A DNA stretch of 64,000 nucleotides from Propionivibrio dicarboxylicus (GCF_900099695.1 NZ_FNCY01000003.1:227022-291021), one strand, 5' to 3'. Counted from the stretch's first letter, positions 9,711-19,290 are shown. Numbers and translations: made by a program. Notes: generated by a model not told the origin, from the sequence alone.

Positions 9711-10858
9711 CCCGATTGCCCTCCCAGCCAGACGACGTTGCGCACCGGCACGATGGTCTCGAACACCTTGTAGCGGTAGCGCTGGCTCGGCACCGTGAAC
9801 ACCGGCCCGGCGGTCAGCGGCACGCCCGAGACATTGGCAACGACCGACGGCCACAAGGTGATCGTTGCCGGACTGACATTGGCGCCGTCGCGAGCGATCT
9901 CGGCGCTGCGCGAGACGAGCGCCACGCGCAGCGTCGCGATCCGCGTCCAGTCGCAGGCGATCGACGGCACTGTGGCACCGGCATCGGGCGACGGACAGGT
10001 CGGCGCGGCGACGGTCAGGTGCGAGCGACAGTAGGCATCGACATGCATGTCGGGCGTCGCCGTCGTATCCCAGCCGTACTGGGCGCGCAGGCCGACGATG
10101 TTGCTGGCGATCGGCACCCAGACGGTGGTGTCGCTGACGCGCGAGGCGTCGGCACAGTTTGTCGTCCAGAAATCGCAGACCGTCAGGTTGCCGGAACGGA
10201 TCGCATAGACGCGCATGACCATGCCACCAGCGCCGAGGTTGAAGACATTCGTCGTATTGGCGGCATAGGTCGCGCCGGTCGAGGCCTGATCGACTGTGAT
10301 CGACGGATTTGCTACGGCCGTGATCTGCCCGACGGTGCAGTTTTGTCCGGCCTGGGCGACAAGGACGAAATCGCCGAGATTGAAGCCGGTGACGTTCTTG
10401 CCAAAGGAATACGTGGTCGTCCCGCTGACCCCACTGATCGGCACGCCCTCGGGCGTGGCGATCGTATTGCCGTACATCACGGCGATGATGTCGGAACCAG
10501 CGTCACCCGGCGGAATGCCCAGCGGATTCGTCGCGGCGCCCGCCGCCGTGCCGTCGGGAATGATCATCACCGGCATATAACGCCGGCCGTTGAAGGAACG
10601 GCTCGACTGCAAGGTGCAGTAGAAGGCGTCGAGTGCGGCAAGACCGTAGCCGCCGAGGCGGATGTCGGTCTCGAGCGAATACATGGCGATGGCGCCACTG
10701 CTCTGCGCCTCGGCGCTGCCGGAATTGCCCTTCTTCTGGGCGTCGTAGAACAGCGCGAACTGGGCCATCAGCAGCGCCGTGATCAGGCCGATGGTGACGC
10801 CGACCATCAACTCGACGAGCGAAACACCCTGTTGTGCAAAGCGGAAACGACGCCTCAC
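9704..10858 (-). CDS. pilW: Type IV pilus minor pilin PilW
   Basis: 384-residue prepilin-like protein, cleaved by PilD, part of the minor pilin priming complex. A class III signal is visible (RFAQQGVSLVELMVGVTIGLITALLMAQ: G|VSLVE cleavage site followed by a hydrophobic helix). The chosen GTG at 10858 has GGGAG 8 bases upstream. An in-frame ATG at 10900 would overlap pilV and gives an unusually long leader. The C-terminal half is Cys-containing and globular, as in other PilW proteins. Confidence 0.88.
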   Translation of the reverse strand: MRRRFRFAQQGVSLVELMVGVTIGLITALLMAQFALFYDAQKKGNSGSAEAQSSGAIAMYSLETDIRLGGYGLAALDAFYCTLQSSRSFNGRRYMPVMIIPDGTAAGAATNPLGIPPGDAGSDIIAVMYGNTIATPEGVPISGVSGTTTYSFGKNVTGFNLGDFVLVAQAGQNCTVGQITAVANPSITVDQASTGATYAANTTNVFNLGAGGMVMRVYAIRSGNLTVCDFWTTNCADASRVSDTTVWVPIASNIVGLRAQYGWDTTATPDMHVDAYCRSHLTVAAPTCPSPDAGATVPSIACDWTRIATLRVALVSRSAEIARDGANVSPATITLWPSVVANVSGVPLTAGPVFTVPSQRYRYKVFETIVPVRNVVWLGGQSGC

Positions 10859-10874
10859 CTGAATTCTCCCTGGG

Positions 10875-11297
10875 CTATTGCAACTGAGTGATCGTCGCAT
10901 GCTGGTGGAATGGCGTCCCGGCAGCGGCGCCGGGCAGTTGCCAGAAGATCGTGATCGTCACCTGGTTGTTGGCGCCAAACACCACCGTCGGCGGTTGCGC
11001 GGCCGCATTCGGCAGGCCGCCGTTGGCCGCGGTGATGACGTCTGCCTGCCAGGCGAGGTAACGCGGACCGTTCGGCGACGCAAAATTGGTCGCCAGGTTC
11101 GTCTTGTCCTCGGCCCACATCTGGGCGATCAGCTGATTGGTGAACATCGACGCCTCGACGCGATACTGCGCATCGGTCGTCTCCTTGATCACCACCGCCT
11201 GCAGCGCGACCAGGCCGAGGATGCCCAGCGAGAAGATCAGGATGGCGATCAGCGCCTCGATCAGCAGGAATCCGGATTCGCTCTTTTTTTGCCACAT
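10875..11297 (-). CDS. pilV: Type IV pilus minor pilin PilV
   Basis: 140-residue minor pilin. The leader and cleavage motif are clear (SESGFLLIEALIAILIFSLGILGLVALQ). The start at 11297 is supported by AGGAG just upstream in the gap after fimT. The conserved glutamate at +5 of the mature helix is present. Cotranscribed between fimT and pilW. Confidence 0.88.
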   Translation of the reverse strand: MWQKKSESGFLLIEALIAILIFSLGILGLVALQAVVIKETTDAQYRVEASMFTNQLIAQMWAEDKTNLATNFASPNGPRYLAWQADVITAANGGLPNAAAQPPTVVFGANNQVTITIFWQLPGAAAGTPFHQHATITQLQ

Positions 11298-11307
11298 GCG
11301 TAGGCTC

Positions 11308-11850
11308 CTAGCACCCCTGCGGCGTGCCTGACATCGACGGCGCCGGATCGCACATCCGAATGAGGCCGCCGACGCTGATCTCGACACGGAAACAATTGCG
11401 CGGCCCGCTGCCGGTGCAATCGACGCCGACGCTATCGACCGCCGAGAGCACGACGGGAACGCCCGGCGCCCCGGCCGCCATGCGCCCGAGCCCGTTGAAG
11501 GCGATCGAATACGGCAGTGCCGATGCCGGCTGGGTCACCGTAATCGACGCCGAACGCGAGCCCTCGCCGCTAGGTCGCGACTGGATCGCAGCACCCAGCG
11601 CGTCGGTGATTGCCCAACCGTTGCCGCCGTTCAGCGTCAGCGTCACCGTCGCGTTGCGCTTGATCGCCTCCGATCGCGCCAGTTGCAGGCCATGCAGCGC
11701 CGCCTCGGCGGCATTGCGTACTTCGAGCTTGAGAATCCAGTCGTTGTAGCTCGGCATGCCGACACTGACCAGAATCGCGATCACCGCCACGGTGATCATC
11801 AATTCGACGAGCGTAAATCCGCCGCTCCCGCGCACGCTGCGAATCAGCAT
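11308..11850 (-). CDS. fimT: GspH/FimT family minor pilin
   Basis: 180-residue pseudopilin-like protein. N-terminal GSGGFTLVELMITVAVIAILVSVGMPSYNDW is a standard class III leader and helix; the rest matches the GspH/FimT fold (RSEAIKRNATVTL..., C-terminal pair of cysteines). In other bacteria FimT is a minor pilin, in some cases DNA-binding for natural transformation; I cannot tell that role here. Its ATG overlaps the pilE stop by 7 nt. Confidence 0.87.
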   Translation of the reverse strand: MLIRSVRGSGGFTLVELMITVAVIAILVSVGMPSYNDWILKLEVRNAAEAALHGLQLARSEAIKRNATVTLTLNGGNGWAITDALGAAIQSRPSGEGSRSASITVTQPASALPYSIAFNGLGRMAAGAPGVPVVLSAVDSVGVDCTGSGPRNCFRVEISVGGLIRMCDPAPSMSGTPQGC

Positions 11851-12275
11851 GACCCGCCTTTATCGCGCACCCAGCAACTGGCGCTGCTCGTCCAACCGGA
11901 CGGTACGGTCGGCGTCGACCGGGTATTGGCCTGGTCGATCTCGAAGCGGAACCCCCCGGTACCCTGGGCTGTGACGCCGTCCGCGCGCACGACGTAGCTG
12001 TCGGCGAGCAAGGTCGGACACGAATAGGTGAAGTACTGCGCGTCGTTCGGCAAGGGCGCGACCGTGCCGGCGGCGCAAGCGCCGAGATACGTGCGCTGGT
12101 CCTGATAGTACTGCTCAAGGCGCGTGCGCACTTCGGCCAGTTTCGCCCGCGGCTCCGACAGCTTGCCGCGCAACACGTAGTCCGAATAGTTCGGATAGAC
12201 GATCGCCGCCAGAATCCCGATGATAACGACGACCACCATCAGCTCGATCAGTGAAAACCCCCGATTGCGTTCCAT
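11844..12275 (-). CDS. pilE: Type IV pilin PilE (minor pilin)
   Basis: 143-residue pilin, first gene of the minor-pilin operon. It starts MERNRGFSLIELMVVVVIIGILAAIVYPNYSDY, with the prepilin peptidase site G|FSLIE, and ends with a cysteine pair forming the usual D-region loop. AAGGAGGG lies 4 bases before the ATG at 12275, a strong ribosome site, so I prefer it to an upstream in-frame ATG at 12302. Position at the head of fimT-pilV-pilW-pilX-pilY1 suggests the accessory PilE rather than the major pilin. Confidence 0.87.
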   Translation of the reverse strand: MERNRGFSLIELMVVVVIIGILAAIVYPNYSDYVLRGKLSEPRAKLAEVRTRLEQYYQDQRTYLGACAAGTVAPLPNDAQYFTYSCPTLLADSYVVRADGVTAQGTGGFRFEIDQANTRSTPTVPSGWTSSASCWVRDKGGSC

Positions 12276-12371
12276 AGACCCTCCTTGACAGCTTGCATTC
12301 AAGCGCAGGGCGCGTCATTTGACCAGCCCCGGACGATCGGCGGTCGATTTTCGTCCTCAAGCGGAAACGAC

Positions 12372-12405
12372 GCGGCCCGGCCGCCTCACCGGGCGACCGG
12401 GCCGC
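12372..12405 (-). terminator. GC-rich hairpin downstream of the chemoreceptor gene
   Basis: A 14-bp stem (one G-U pair) with a 6-base loop lies about 25 bases after the stop of the chemoreceptor gene on the minus strand. There is no good U-run after it, so it could stop transcription weakly or protect the transcript end. It separates the chemoreceptor from the pilE operon transcribed in the same direction. Confidence 0.45.
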
Positions 12406-12429
12406 AATACCGGGCAAGAGCGCCGGAGG

Positions 12430-14055
12430 CTACAACCGATAGGCGCTGACGATGCGTTGCATCTCGTTGGCGAGGTGATCGAGATCGGTCGCCACCTGGG
12501 CGCTGTGATCGGCTGCGGCGCTGCTTTCCTCCGACATCTGCGCAATCCGCTCGACCTGCTGCGCGATCGTCGTCATCGCCGACGCCTGTTCCCGGATCGC
12601 CGAGGTAATTTCCTCGACCATTTCGACCGCGCTGCGGCTGCCCTGGCCGATCTGATTGATCGCCTCGCTCGCCTTCTGGGCCGACTCGACGCCGAGGCTC
12701 ACCTCAGTGACCACGCTTTCCATGCTCACCGCCGCGTCGCTGGCGCCCGAGCGCATCGACGCGATCGTCGCCGAAATTTCCTGCGTCGACGCCGCCGTGC
12801 GCTCGGCCAGCTTGCGCACCTCATCGGCGACCACGGCGAAGCCGCGGCCCTGCTCGCCGGCACGCGCCGCCTCGATCGCCGCATTGAGCGCCAGGAGATT
12901 GGTCTGATCGGCGACTTCCTTGATCACGGCGACGACATTCGAAATCTGCTGGCTGCTATCGACAAGTTCGCGAATCCGCTCGGCCGCCTGATTGACGGTC
13001 TCCGAGATATTGTTGATATCATGAACGGTCTTGCCGATGATCGTCTCGCCCGACGACGCCAGTTGGCCGGACTCGGTCGAAATGCGGTCGGCCTCGTGCG
13101 CCCGGTCACCGACGTGATTGATGCTCACCGTCATCTCCTCGACCGTCGCCGCCATATTCGACGCCGATTCGCTCTGCTGGTGCGAGGCGACCGCCACCTG
13201 CCCCGATGTCGTCGACATCTGGCTGGCGGACTGGGCCACCGTCTGCGAATGCGTCAGGATCGTCTTGAGGTTGCCCTGGAGCTTGTCGAGCAGCCGATTG
13301 AGCGCCTGCGCCGTCACGCCGATTTCATCTTCCCGCAGAATCCTGACCCGCTGCGTGAAATCGAGATTGGCTTCCACCTGCGTCACGCTGTCGCGAATCA
13401 GGCTGAGCGAACCGCGGATATTGACGAGCATGAAATAGCCCATGACGACGATGGCCGCCACGGCCGCAACGATCGAGGCAATCGACCACTTGATCGCCGA
13501 TGACACGGAATCGACGACTTCGTTGGCATAGCTACCCGCCATGTTCTCGTTAAAGGCGACATGCTTGTCGAGTGCTTCGGCGGCCTCGATCGCCATCGGG
13601 CGCATCTCGTTTCTGAGCACGGCCAGCGCCGCATTCGTTTCGTTCTTGCGCGACAGCGGCAGCAATTTCTCATGGAACGCCGTCAGATAACGTGAGACTG
13701 CCTGCCGGTCAGCCTCCAGCAACTTCTTGTCCTCGTCGTTCGAGAGCATCGACTCGTACTTTTTCAGATCACCATTCACGCTGGCGACCAGCTGTTCGAT
13801 GCTTTTCTCGACCGCAGCCATGCCGGCGTCGTCGGTCGTCAATACATGCGCATAGGCGTTGACACGTATCTGCTGAAAGGAATTGCGCGCGTTGCCAAGC
13901 GTCTTGATGCTGGCAAGACTGTCGTCGCGCACCTGCGTCACGCCACGCTGTCCGTGCAAGGCCGCCGACAGGCCCACCGCCCCGACGATCAGCAGGGCAA
14001 TCACCGAACAGATGATCAGGAACACGATACGCTTCGAGATGGTGATGGTTTTCAT
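12430..14055 (-). CDS. Methyl-accepting chemotaxis protein
   Basis: 541-residue transmembrane chemoreceptor. Order: N-terminal membrane helix (about 9-30), periplasmic four-helix-bundle-like sensor (about 31-190), second helix (about 190-212), HAMP linker, then the signalling domain with the near-invariant hairpin tip ([35 protein letters not shown]). The ligand is unknown. The start at 14055 ([12 protein letters not shown]) places a membrane segment directly at the N-terminus; an upstream in-frame start would add a non-membrane leader. No C-terminal NWETF-type pentapeptide is present. It stands alone, without che genes nearby. Confidence 0.93.
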   Translation of the reverse strand: MKTITISKRIVFLIICSVIALLIVGAVGLSAALHGQRGVTQVRDDSLASIKTLGNARNSFQQIRVNAYAHVLTTDDAGMAAVEKSIEQLVASVNGDLKKYESMLSNDEDKKLLEADRQAVSRYLTAFHEKLLPLSRKNETNAALAVLRNEMRPMAIEAAEALDKHVAFNENMAGSYANEVVDSVSSAIKWSIASIVAAVAAIVVMGYFMLVNIRGSLSLIRDSVTQVEANLDFTQRVRILREDEIGVTAQALNRLLDKLQGNLKTILTHSQTVAQSASQMSTTSGQVAVASHQQSESASNMAATVEEMTVSINHVGDRAHEADRISTESGQLASSGETIIGKTVHDINNISETVNQAAERIRELVDSSQQISNVVAVIKEVADQTNLLALNAAIEAARAGEQGRGFAVVADEVRKLAERTAASTQEISATIASMRSGASDAAVSMESVVTEVSLGVESAQKASEAINQIGQGSRSAVEMVEEITSAIREQASAMTTIAQQVERIAQMSEESSAAADHSAQVATDLDHLANEMQRIVSAYRL

Positions 14056-14244
14056 GATGACGAGCCTTAGGTTGTATGTTCCGGATATACGTTCGCCGGT
14101 ATTGGATCGTTCCAGAGGGAAAATGTTCAGTGCCGGAAACAATCCATGCCCCCCGAACCGGACACACCGCACCACCTCCGGCAATCCAGGGGGAACTACT
14201 CGTTTATCTTAACGGCCGAACGTCCGATTGCAAGGCGCCCGCGA

Positions 14245-15846
14245 TCAGTAGCGCAGATCGAAACTCGTTTCGTAGGTGCACACCTGATTGCGCCCCTGGT
14301 GCTTGGCGTCGTACAAGGCCTTGTCGGCCCGCGCCAGCAAGGCGTCGATATTCTCCGCCGCGTCCTTGAAGGCGGTGACGCCGATCGACACCGTGATTTT
14401 CAGCGGCACGCCGTGGTCGAGCGGGATTTCTCCGAACTCGATCGTCCGCCGCAGACGCTCGGCCACCTCGAAGGCCTGAACCAGCCCGGTTCTGGGCAGC
14501 ACAATGGCGAATTCCTCGCCGCCGTAACGCCCGGCGATATCCACTTCGCGGAGCAGCCCGCGGAGAATGCTGCCGAGTTGTTGCAGGGCCTGATCGCCGA
14601 CCTGGTGACCATAGGTGTCGTTCACCTGCTTGAAGTAATCGATATCGAGCATCAGCACCGACAGCTGCGTGTCATAGCGCGCGGCATTCGCCAACTCGCG
14701 TTCGGTCAGGGCCATGAAATGGCGACGCGAGAACACCCCGGTCAAGGGATCGACCTGCACCAGGTGCTCGAGCTCGTGTTCAATCCGCTTCTGTTCGGTG
14801 ACGTCATGGATAACGCCGAACACCGTGCGCCGACCAGGATCGAATTCGGCGTTTGACTGGATTTCCTTGATTTCGCCGGTATCGACGGCGCGTATCCTGA
14901 ATTCGACATTGAAAGGATGGCCGTGCTGGACGAGCGCCGCCATCGCCGTTTCGATCGGCGCCTCGTATCCCGGAAGCAACATCCGCCTGAACGCAGCTTC
15001 GTCAATTTCCTCCGGCGGCAGTCCGAAAATCCTCGCGGCGCCGACCGAATGCGTCATGACGCGCGTATCGGGATTGAACTCCCAGTTGCCTGTTTTCGAT
15101 GCCAATTCGGCGCGCGCCAGGCGTTCGACATTATCCCGCATCGCCATCTCGGTCTCCTGACGCCGCCGCACATCGACCAGGAGATCATGGAGCAGGCGCC
15201 GGTTGACCAGCAAGATGAAGCTGAAGGTCAGCGCGATCAGCAATGTTTGCGTGCCGACGTACATGAAAAGGTCGTAAGCGCTCGCCAGAAAGAAATTCGG
15301 CCCCGGCGGATTGAAAAAATAGAAGACGAGCCGCCCGGAAAACAGCAGCGCATAACACGCCATGACAAACGCCAGTGTCTGCGCGCCGAAACGTCGATCT
15401 GCCGGCGTCCGGAATACCAGCCACACGCACTCGATGCTCAACCAGCTGAGGAACACCGAATAATTGACGCTACGCCAGAGCAGGCTCGGTACGGCATAGG
15501 TGAAATAGGCGTGGATCAGGAGAAAGACCGCCTGCAGGGCGAGGTCGTGCCGGAACGATTGCGGGCGATCGAGATGCCGCGCCACCCCCCGCAACAGCAG
15601 CACGAACCCGGAAGTGATCAGCCAGGCGGGGATCAGGATCGACACGGTGTCGGGCAGGATGCCGCGCGCCAGGATCAAGGGAAATGCCAGCAACTGGAAA
15701 ATCAGGCTGAGGAACCACTGCCCTATCGCCGCAAAACGCTCCCGGTTATTCCACCAGACGATGGCCATGACCAGCACACAGAGCATCATGCTGATCACAT
15801 TGGTCGTCAGCAGGGTTCTTAGATCGAGCAGTTGGGAAAGCGTCAT
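14245..15846 (-). CDS. Membrane diguanylate cyclase with PAS and GGDEF domains
   Basis: 533-residue c-di-GMP synthase. Residues 1 to about 220 form roughly seven hydrophobic helices of a type I cannot name; then a coiled segment, a PAS domain (about 240-370, with the PAC-type GEIKEIQSNAEFD), and a GGDEF domain. The active site is GGEEF (about 442-446), and an RxxD inhibitory site (REVD) lies 5 residues before it, so product inhibition is expected. It has the same architecture as the protein at 55514-57124. The ATG at 15846 lacks a clear ribosome site. Confidence 0.9.
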   Translation of the reverse strand: MTLSQLLDLRTLLTTNVISMMLCVLVMAIVWWNNRERFAAIGQWFLSLIFQLLAFPLILARGILPDTVSILIPAWLITSGFVLLLRGVARHLDRPQSFRHDLALQAVFLLIHAYFTYAVPSLLWRSVNYSVFLSWLSIECVWLVFRTPADRRFGAQTLAFVMACYALLFSGRLVFYFFNPPGPNFFLASAYDLFMYVGTQTLLIALTFSFILLVNRRLLHDLLVDVRRRQETEMAMRDNVERLARAELASKTGNWEFNPDTRVMTHSVGAARIFGLPPEEIDEAAFRRMLLPGYEAPIETAMAALVQHGHPFNVEFRIRAVDTGEIKEIQSNAEFDPGRRTVFGVIHDVTEQKRIEHELEHLVQVDPLTGVFSRRHFMALTERELANAARYDTQLSVLMLDIDYFKQVNDTYGHQVGDQALQQLGSILRGLLREVDIAGRYGGEEFAIVLPRTGLVQAFEVAERLRRTIEFGEIPLDHGVPLKITVSIGVTAFKDAAENIDALLARADKALYDAKHQGRNQVCTYETSFDLRY

Positions 15847-16100
15847 GCGTGGGAATACACGGGAAAGCCAAAGAAGACGATGTTCAGGACAAGCACCGAC
15901 GGCCGTCAGTAGTGGCAGGAGCAAAGGCCAAGACCGACGTCCTCGCTATTCTACGACCAGACCGCCCCCCGTCAAAACGCTCCCTTGCACACCGCCATTC
16001 TCCTTGGCCGCCTACGCGTTTGGCATCATACGGACAGCATCCTGATTCGCTTCAGGACGCCACCAGACGCTCTGGCGGCATGACCTGAAAACACAGCAAG

Positions 16101-16550
16101 TCACTTCTGGCGCTTTGCCAGAAGCCGGTCCAATTGGTTGGCAAACGCCTGTCGATCCGCATTCGAGAGCGCCGATGGCCCTCCGGTCTCGACGCCGCTG
16201 CTGCGAAGACCGTCGAGGAAATTGCGCAGCGTCAGGCGTTCCTGAATGTTGCCGGCATCGAGCAACTCACCGCGCGGATCGATGACCACCGCGCCCTGGG
16301 CGATGACCTGGGCAGCCAGCGGAATATCGGCGGTGATGACGATGTCTCCCGCAGCGGCCTCCTGAACGATGCGCTGATCCGCGACATCGAACCCGCCCGG
16401 CACTTGTACGGCCCTGATCCATGGAGAAGGCGGCACCCGCAGCATCTGGTTGGCCACCAGGGTGGTCGGCACCTGGGCGCGATTGGCTGCGCGAAAGAGG
16501 ATTTCCTTGATGACGACCGGACACGCATCGGCATCGACCCAGATTTTCAT
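16101..16550 (-). CDS. UPF0178 (DUF188, YaiI-type) protein
   Basis: 149-residue protein matching the YaiI/YqxD family by its start ([18 protein letters not shown]) and by [10 protein letters not shown]. The family has a PIN-like fold with conserved aspartates and no established function. It is probably cytoplasmic. It lies upstream of nothing obviously related; its neighbour on the same strand is the haemolysin-III family gene 69 bases upstream. Confidence 0.9.
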   Translation of the reverse strand: MKIWVDADACPVVIKEILFRAANRAQVPTTLVANQMLRVPPSPWIRAVQVPGGFDVADQRIVQEAAAGDIVITADIPLAAQVIAQGAVVIDPRGELLDAGNIQERLTLRNFLDGLRSSGVETGGPSALSNADRQAFANQLDRLLAKRQK

Positions 16551-16619
16551 GGACGCTCGTCTCCGAGGGAATTCATGGCGTCCCGAAAACGAACAGGCGC
16601 ACCGCCGTCACCGAAAAAT

Positions 16620-17237
16620 TCAAAGGACATAGCGCGCGATGGCAAGATAGTGCAGCGCGCTGCCGCCAATGACAAACAGATGCCAGATGCCGTGCCAATG
16701 GGCGAATCTCTCGTCGTAAAGATAGAAGACAACCCCGGCGGTATAGACCACGCCACCGGCGGCGACCCAGGCGAAGCCGCTGAGGGAAAGCGCCTCGATC
16801 AGGGGAACGGTGGCAATGACGGCAAGCCAACCCATCAGCAGATAAATGACCAGCGAAAGCTTGCGCGCGCCCTTGCCCAACCAGAACTCCTGGGCGATAC
16901 CGATGATCGCCAGGATCCAGACCGCGGCGAAGAGCGACCAGCCCCACGACCCCTGCAGGCTGACGAGCGTGAAGGGCGTGTAGGTTCCGGCGATCAGCAG
17001 GTAGATCGATTGGTGATCGAGCTTGCGGAATATCTGCTTGAGGCGGCCACGCGTGCTGTGGTACAGCGTCGAAAAGCTGTAGAGCAGAACCAGCGTCGAA
17101 CCATAGATTGCGAAACTGACGATTTTCCAGACATTGCCGGTCAGCGATCCGAGCACCACCAGCACAATGCTCCCCAACAGGGCCAGCATGGCACCCGCCA
17201 GATGGCTGTAGCCGTTGAACCGTTCGCCGTAGTACAT
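16620..17237 (-). CDS. Haemolysin III / PAQR family membrane protein
   Basis: 205-residue protein with seven hydrophobic helices and the family motifs: an early GERFNGYSHLAGA, STLYHS after the third helix, and the central LDHQSIYLLIAGTYTPF. Members are related to eukaryotic PAQR receptors and to YqfA/TrhA; the histidines likely bind a metal. True haemolytic activity is doubtful for most members. GGGAG lies 9 bases before the ATG. Confidence 0.9.
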   Translation of the reverse strand: MYYGERFNGYSHLAGAMLALLGSIVLVVLGSLTGNVWKIVSFAIYGSTLVLLYSFSTLYHSTRGRLKQIFRKLDHQSIYLLIAGTYTPFTLVSLQGSWGWSLFAAVWILAIIGIAQEFWLGKGARKLSLVIYLLMGWLAVIATVPLIEALSLSGFAWVAAGGVVYTAGVVFYLYDERFAHWHGIWHLFVIGGSALHYLAIARYVL

Positions 17238-17261
17238 CGTCAGTTTCTCCCGGTCACGCTC

Positions 17262-17522
17262 CTAAAATCGGCGCCGCTGAGGCCTTGAAGCCTGAGGTCT
17301 CGACTCAAGGTGCCTGAAGTTGATTCGTCCCTTGCTGAGATCATACGGGGAAATCTCGACCGAAACCTTGTCTCCGGCGATGATGCGGATGCTGTGCTTG
17401 CGCATCTTACCGGCAGTATAGGCAATCAGGGTATGCCCGTTCTCCAGCGTCACCAGAAAACGCGAATCCGGCATCACCTCGGCGACGACGCCCTGCATCT
17501 CGAGCAGTTCTTCCTTTGCCAT
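17262..17522 (-). CDS. infA: Translation initiation factor IF-1
   Basis: 86-residue IF-1 (S1/OB fold), which occupies the ribosomal A site during initiation. It begins [20 protein letters not shown] and contains the conserved [19 protein letters not shown] and [13 protein letters not shown]. It is longer than the 72-residue E. coli protein by a basic C-terminal tail ([13 protein letters not shown]); betaproteobacteria often have such a longer copy besides a standard one. It lies immediately downstream of the cold-shock gene, separated by a terminator. Confidence 0.95.
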   Translation of the reverse strand: MAKEELLEMQGVVAEVMPDSRFLVTLENGHTLIAYTAGKMRKHSIRIIAGDKVSVEISPYDLSKGRINFRHLESRPQASRPQRRRF

Positions 17523-17544
17523 GACTATTCCATTTTCATGCGAA

Positions 17545-17573
17545 GAAAAAAGGCCTGGATGACACCAGGCCTT
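17545..17573 (-). terminator. Rho-independent terminator after the cold-shock gene
   Basis: Perfect 9-bp stem (AAGGCCTGG/CCAGGCCTT) with a 6-base loop, followed on the minus strand by a run of T. It sits between the cold-shock gene stop and the infA start, so infA needs its own promoter or read-through. Confidence 0.9.
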
Positions 17574-17617
17574 GATCGACAGCCGGTTTTCAATCACCCG
17601 GCCGGAGTGATGCGAAA

Positions 17618-17821
17618 TCAGGCGGGAAGCACGTTGCTGGCTTGAGCGCCTTTCTGTCCCTGGGTGATGTCGAAGGTCACCTTGTCGCCTTCCTTGAGGG
17701 TCTTGAAACCCTTGCCCTGAATCGCGGAAAAGTGAACGAACAGATCGTCACCGCCCTGGTCGGGGGTGATGAAGCCGAAGCCCTTGGAATCGTTGAACCA
17801 CTTGACGGTACCTGTTGCCAT
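17618..17821 (-). CDS. CspA-family cold-shock protein
   Basis: 67-residue single-domain RNA/ssDNA-binding protein. Both RNA-binding motifs are visible: KGFGFI (RNP1) and LFVHF (RNP2). GGAGA lies about 9 bases before the ATG at 17821. The long A/T-containing gap upstream could hold the extended leader that regulates many csp mRNAs, but no cold box was recognised with certainty. Confidence 0.96.
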   Translation of the reverse strand: MATGTVKWFNDSKGFGFITPDQGGDDLFVHFSAIQGKGFKTLKEGDKVTFDITQGQKGAQASNVLPA

Positions 17822-17976
17822 GTCTTGAATCTCCAAAAAAATAAGGGGTTAAGTCACCCGGAATGAAGCGAAAATCAAGACGGCGAGGTAATCAGGGGAA
17901 TTGCTCCGCAACACGGCGGGATGTAAAACCGACAAACGACTCTGACACTACTTGAAGAACGCAAGGCGTGACTATG

Positions 17977-17988
17977 CGCGATATCGCG
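17977..17988. promoter_or_regulatory. Perfect palindrome in the cold-shock gene upstream region
   Basis: CGCGATATCGCG is a 12-bp perfect palindrome, flanked by CTAT and ATAG, about 155 bases before the cold-shock gene start. It could be an operator or part of an mRNA hairpin. No protein can be assigned. Confidence 0.25.
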
Positions 17989-18098
17989 AAAGATAGCAAA
18001 TCTTGCGTAAAAACAAGGCAGGACTCGTTCGGCCTTCCGGCAGGTCGATGCTCGCTGATTAGCCGGTCGGCATGCAGGTTTCACGCCTCCCGGAAAGC

Positions 18099-18125
18099 AA
18101 AAAGGCCAATCCGATGGATTGGCCT
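18099..18125 (-). terminator. Rho-independent terminator of tRNA-Thr
   Basis: Perfect 10-bp stem (AGGCCAATCC/GGATTGGCCT) with a 3-base loop, followed on the minus strand by five T. It lies 17 bases after the CCA end of the tRNA. Confidence 0.9.
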
Positions 18126-18141
18126 AAGTGCTTGAGTTTGT

Positions 18142-18217
18142 TGGTGCCGCTGGGCGGAATCGAACTGCCGACCTTCGCATTACGAATGCGCTGCTCTACC
18201 GACTGAGCTACAGCGGC
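18142..18217 (-). tRNA. tRNA-Thr (anticodon CGU)
   Basis: 76 nt including an encoded CCA. Acceptor GCCGCTG/CAGCGGC, D-arm GCTC...GAGC, anticodon loop TTCGTAA (anticodon CGT in DNA, reads ACG), T-loop TTCGATT. The T-stem has one A-C mismatch. The anticodon arm is that of the familiar proteobacterial tRNA-Thr(CGU), including its G-A pair at the stem base. It reads ACG codons in a GC-rich genome. Confidence 0.96.
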
Positions 18218-18331
18218 GACACAAGTAACCCTGTGACTGCGAGGCGCGCATTATAGCAACGAGACCGCGGGATGCAAAGCATTTTTCTTCCGCCGCATCC
18301 TGGCTCCTGCAAATGCGCGCCGAACCCGAAT

Positions 18332-19276
18332 TCAGCCCCCGACCGCCGTCGCGACGGCGGCAAGCTCCATCCCGTAGAAGCGCAAGGCATTGTCATGCCA
18401 CACGGCGGCGCTTGCCACCTCGTCGAGCGGCGCCAGCGCCTCGGCCATCGCCAGCACCAGCGTCGGATAGTCGATGCGCAGCCCGGCGACGGGGAAATTG
18501 CTGCCGAACATGCTGCGCTGCCAGCCGAAGATCGCCACCGCATCGCGCACCACCGGCAGATTGTCTTCCAGCCGCCAGGGACGGTCGCGCAGCCCCAACT
18601 CCGACAGCCGCACATGGACATTCGGTAAAGCCGCCAGCGCCTCCATGCCGCGCCGCCAGGCGTTCAGCCCGGCCGCACTGCGATCCCACGGCAAACCGGT
18701 GTGCTGCAGGACGACCGGCAAGGCCGGAAAATCGCGCAGCACCGCGGCCGCCTCTTCGAGATGCCAGAACGGAACGCGCAAATCCCAGGCGAGACCGTGC
18801 GCCTGCAAACGTGCCAGCGCGGCTGGCCAGCGCGCATCGAAGAGTGAGCCCGGCCTGTCGCGCACGCTGTCATCGGGACGACGCGATGTCACCGGCTTGA
18901 AACGGATCGACCGCACCAGCGGATACCGACAGTGCGCGTCGAGTTGCTCGTCGGCATCGTCAGCGAGCAGATCGACGTGCGCGACAACTGCATTGGGCAG
19001 GCCCGACGCCGCCGCCTGCGCGTGCACCCAGCGCGTCTCCTCGAGGGCGAGACGACGTTCGCATTCGGCTTCGATATGCACGGTCGCAACGACCGGCATA
19101 CCGCCCCAGGCCGCGCGCAAATCGTCCGGCATGAAGTTGCGGCACAGCGGACGATAGTCGCCGAGAATGAAGGTCGACGCGTCATACGCTTCGGCCAGCC
19201 AGGGATAGTGGATCTGCGAGAGGTCCCAGATGTGATGGTGCGAATCGACGATCGCGCGCGGCAAGCGGAGAGTCAT
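18332..19276 (-). CDS. Amidohydrolase-2 family (COG3618-type) hydrolase
   Basis: 314-residue TIM-barrel hydrolase. N-terminal IVDSHHHIWDLSQIHYPWL is the metal-site HxH typical of amidohydrolase-2 proteins such as L-fuconolactonase and 2-pyrone-4,6-dicarboxylate lactonase. Near the C-terminus MFGSNFPV carries the usual FxSNFP/D motif. The likely reaction is lactone or amide hydrolysis of a sugar acid or aromatic breakdown product; the substrate is not readable. It is the last gene of a minus-strand cluster, 14 bases after a TRAP binding protein. A second family member heads the cluster at 21415-22389. Confidence 0.85.
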   Translation of the reverse strand: MTLRLPRAIVDSHHHIWDLSQIHYPWLAEAYDASTFILGDYRPLCRNFMPDDLRAAWGGMPVVATVHIEAECERRLALEETRWVHAQAAASGLPNAVVAHVDLLADDADEQLDAHCRYPLVRSIRFKPVTSRRPDDSVRDRPGSLFDARWPAALARLQAHGLAWDLRVPFWHLEEAAAVLRDFPALPVVLQHTGLPWDRSAAGLNAWRRGMEALAALPNVHVRLSELGLRDRPWRLEDNLPVVRDAVAIFGWQRSMFGSNFPVAGLRIDYPTLVLAMAEALAPLDEVASAAVWHDNALRFYGMELAAVATAVGG

Positions 19277-19290
19277 GACATCGGTTCCGT

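Noticed and set aside
14056..14244. A flagellar sigma-28 promoter for the chemoreceptor
   Set aside because: No TAAA-15-GCCGATAA pattern was found on the minus strand upstream of the start.
16101..16550. DUF188 protein as a defence nuclease because of its PIN-like fold
   Set aside because: It is a widespread housekeeping-like family in an ordinary neighbourhood.
18142..18217. G-A pair at the base of the tRNA-Thr anticodon stem as a sign of a broken tRNA
   Set aside because: The same anticodon arm is known from E. coli tRNA-Thr(CGU); encoded CCA, terminator and intact arms argue for a functional gene.
18142..18331. tRNA-Thr as an attachment site for an island
   Set aside because: No integrase gene and no repeated copy of the tRNA 3' end nearby; both flanks are ordinary genes.
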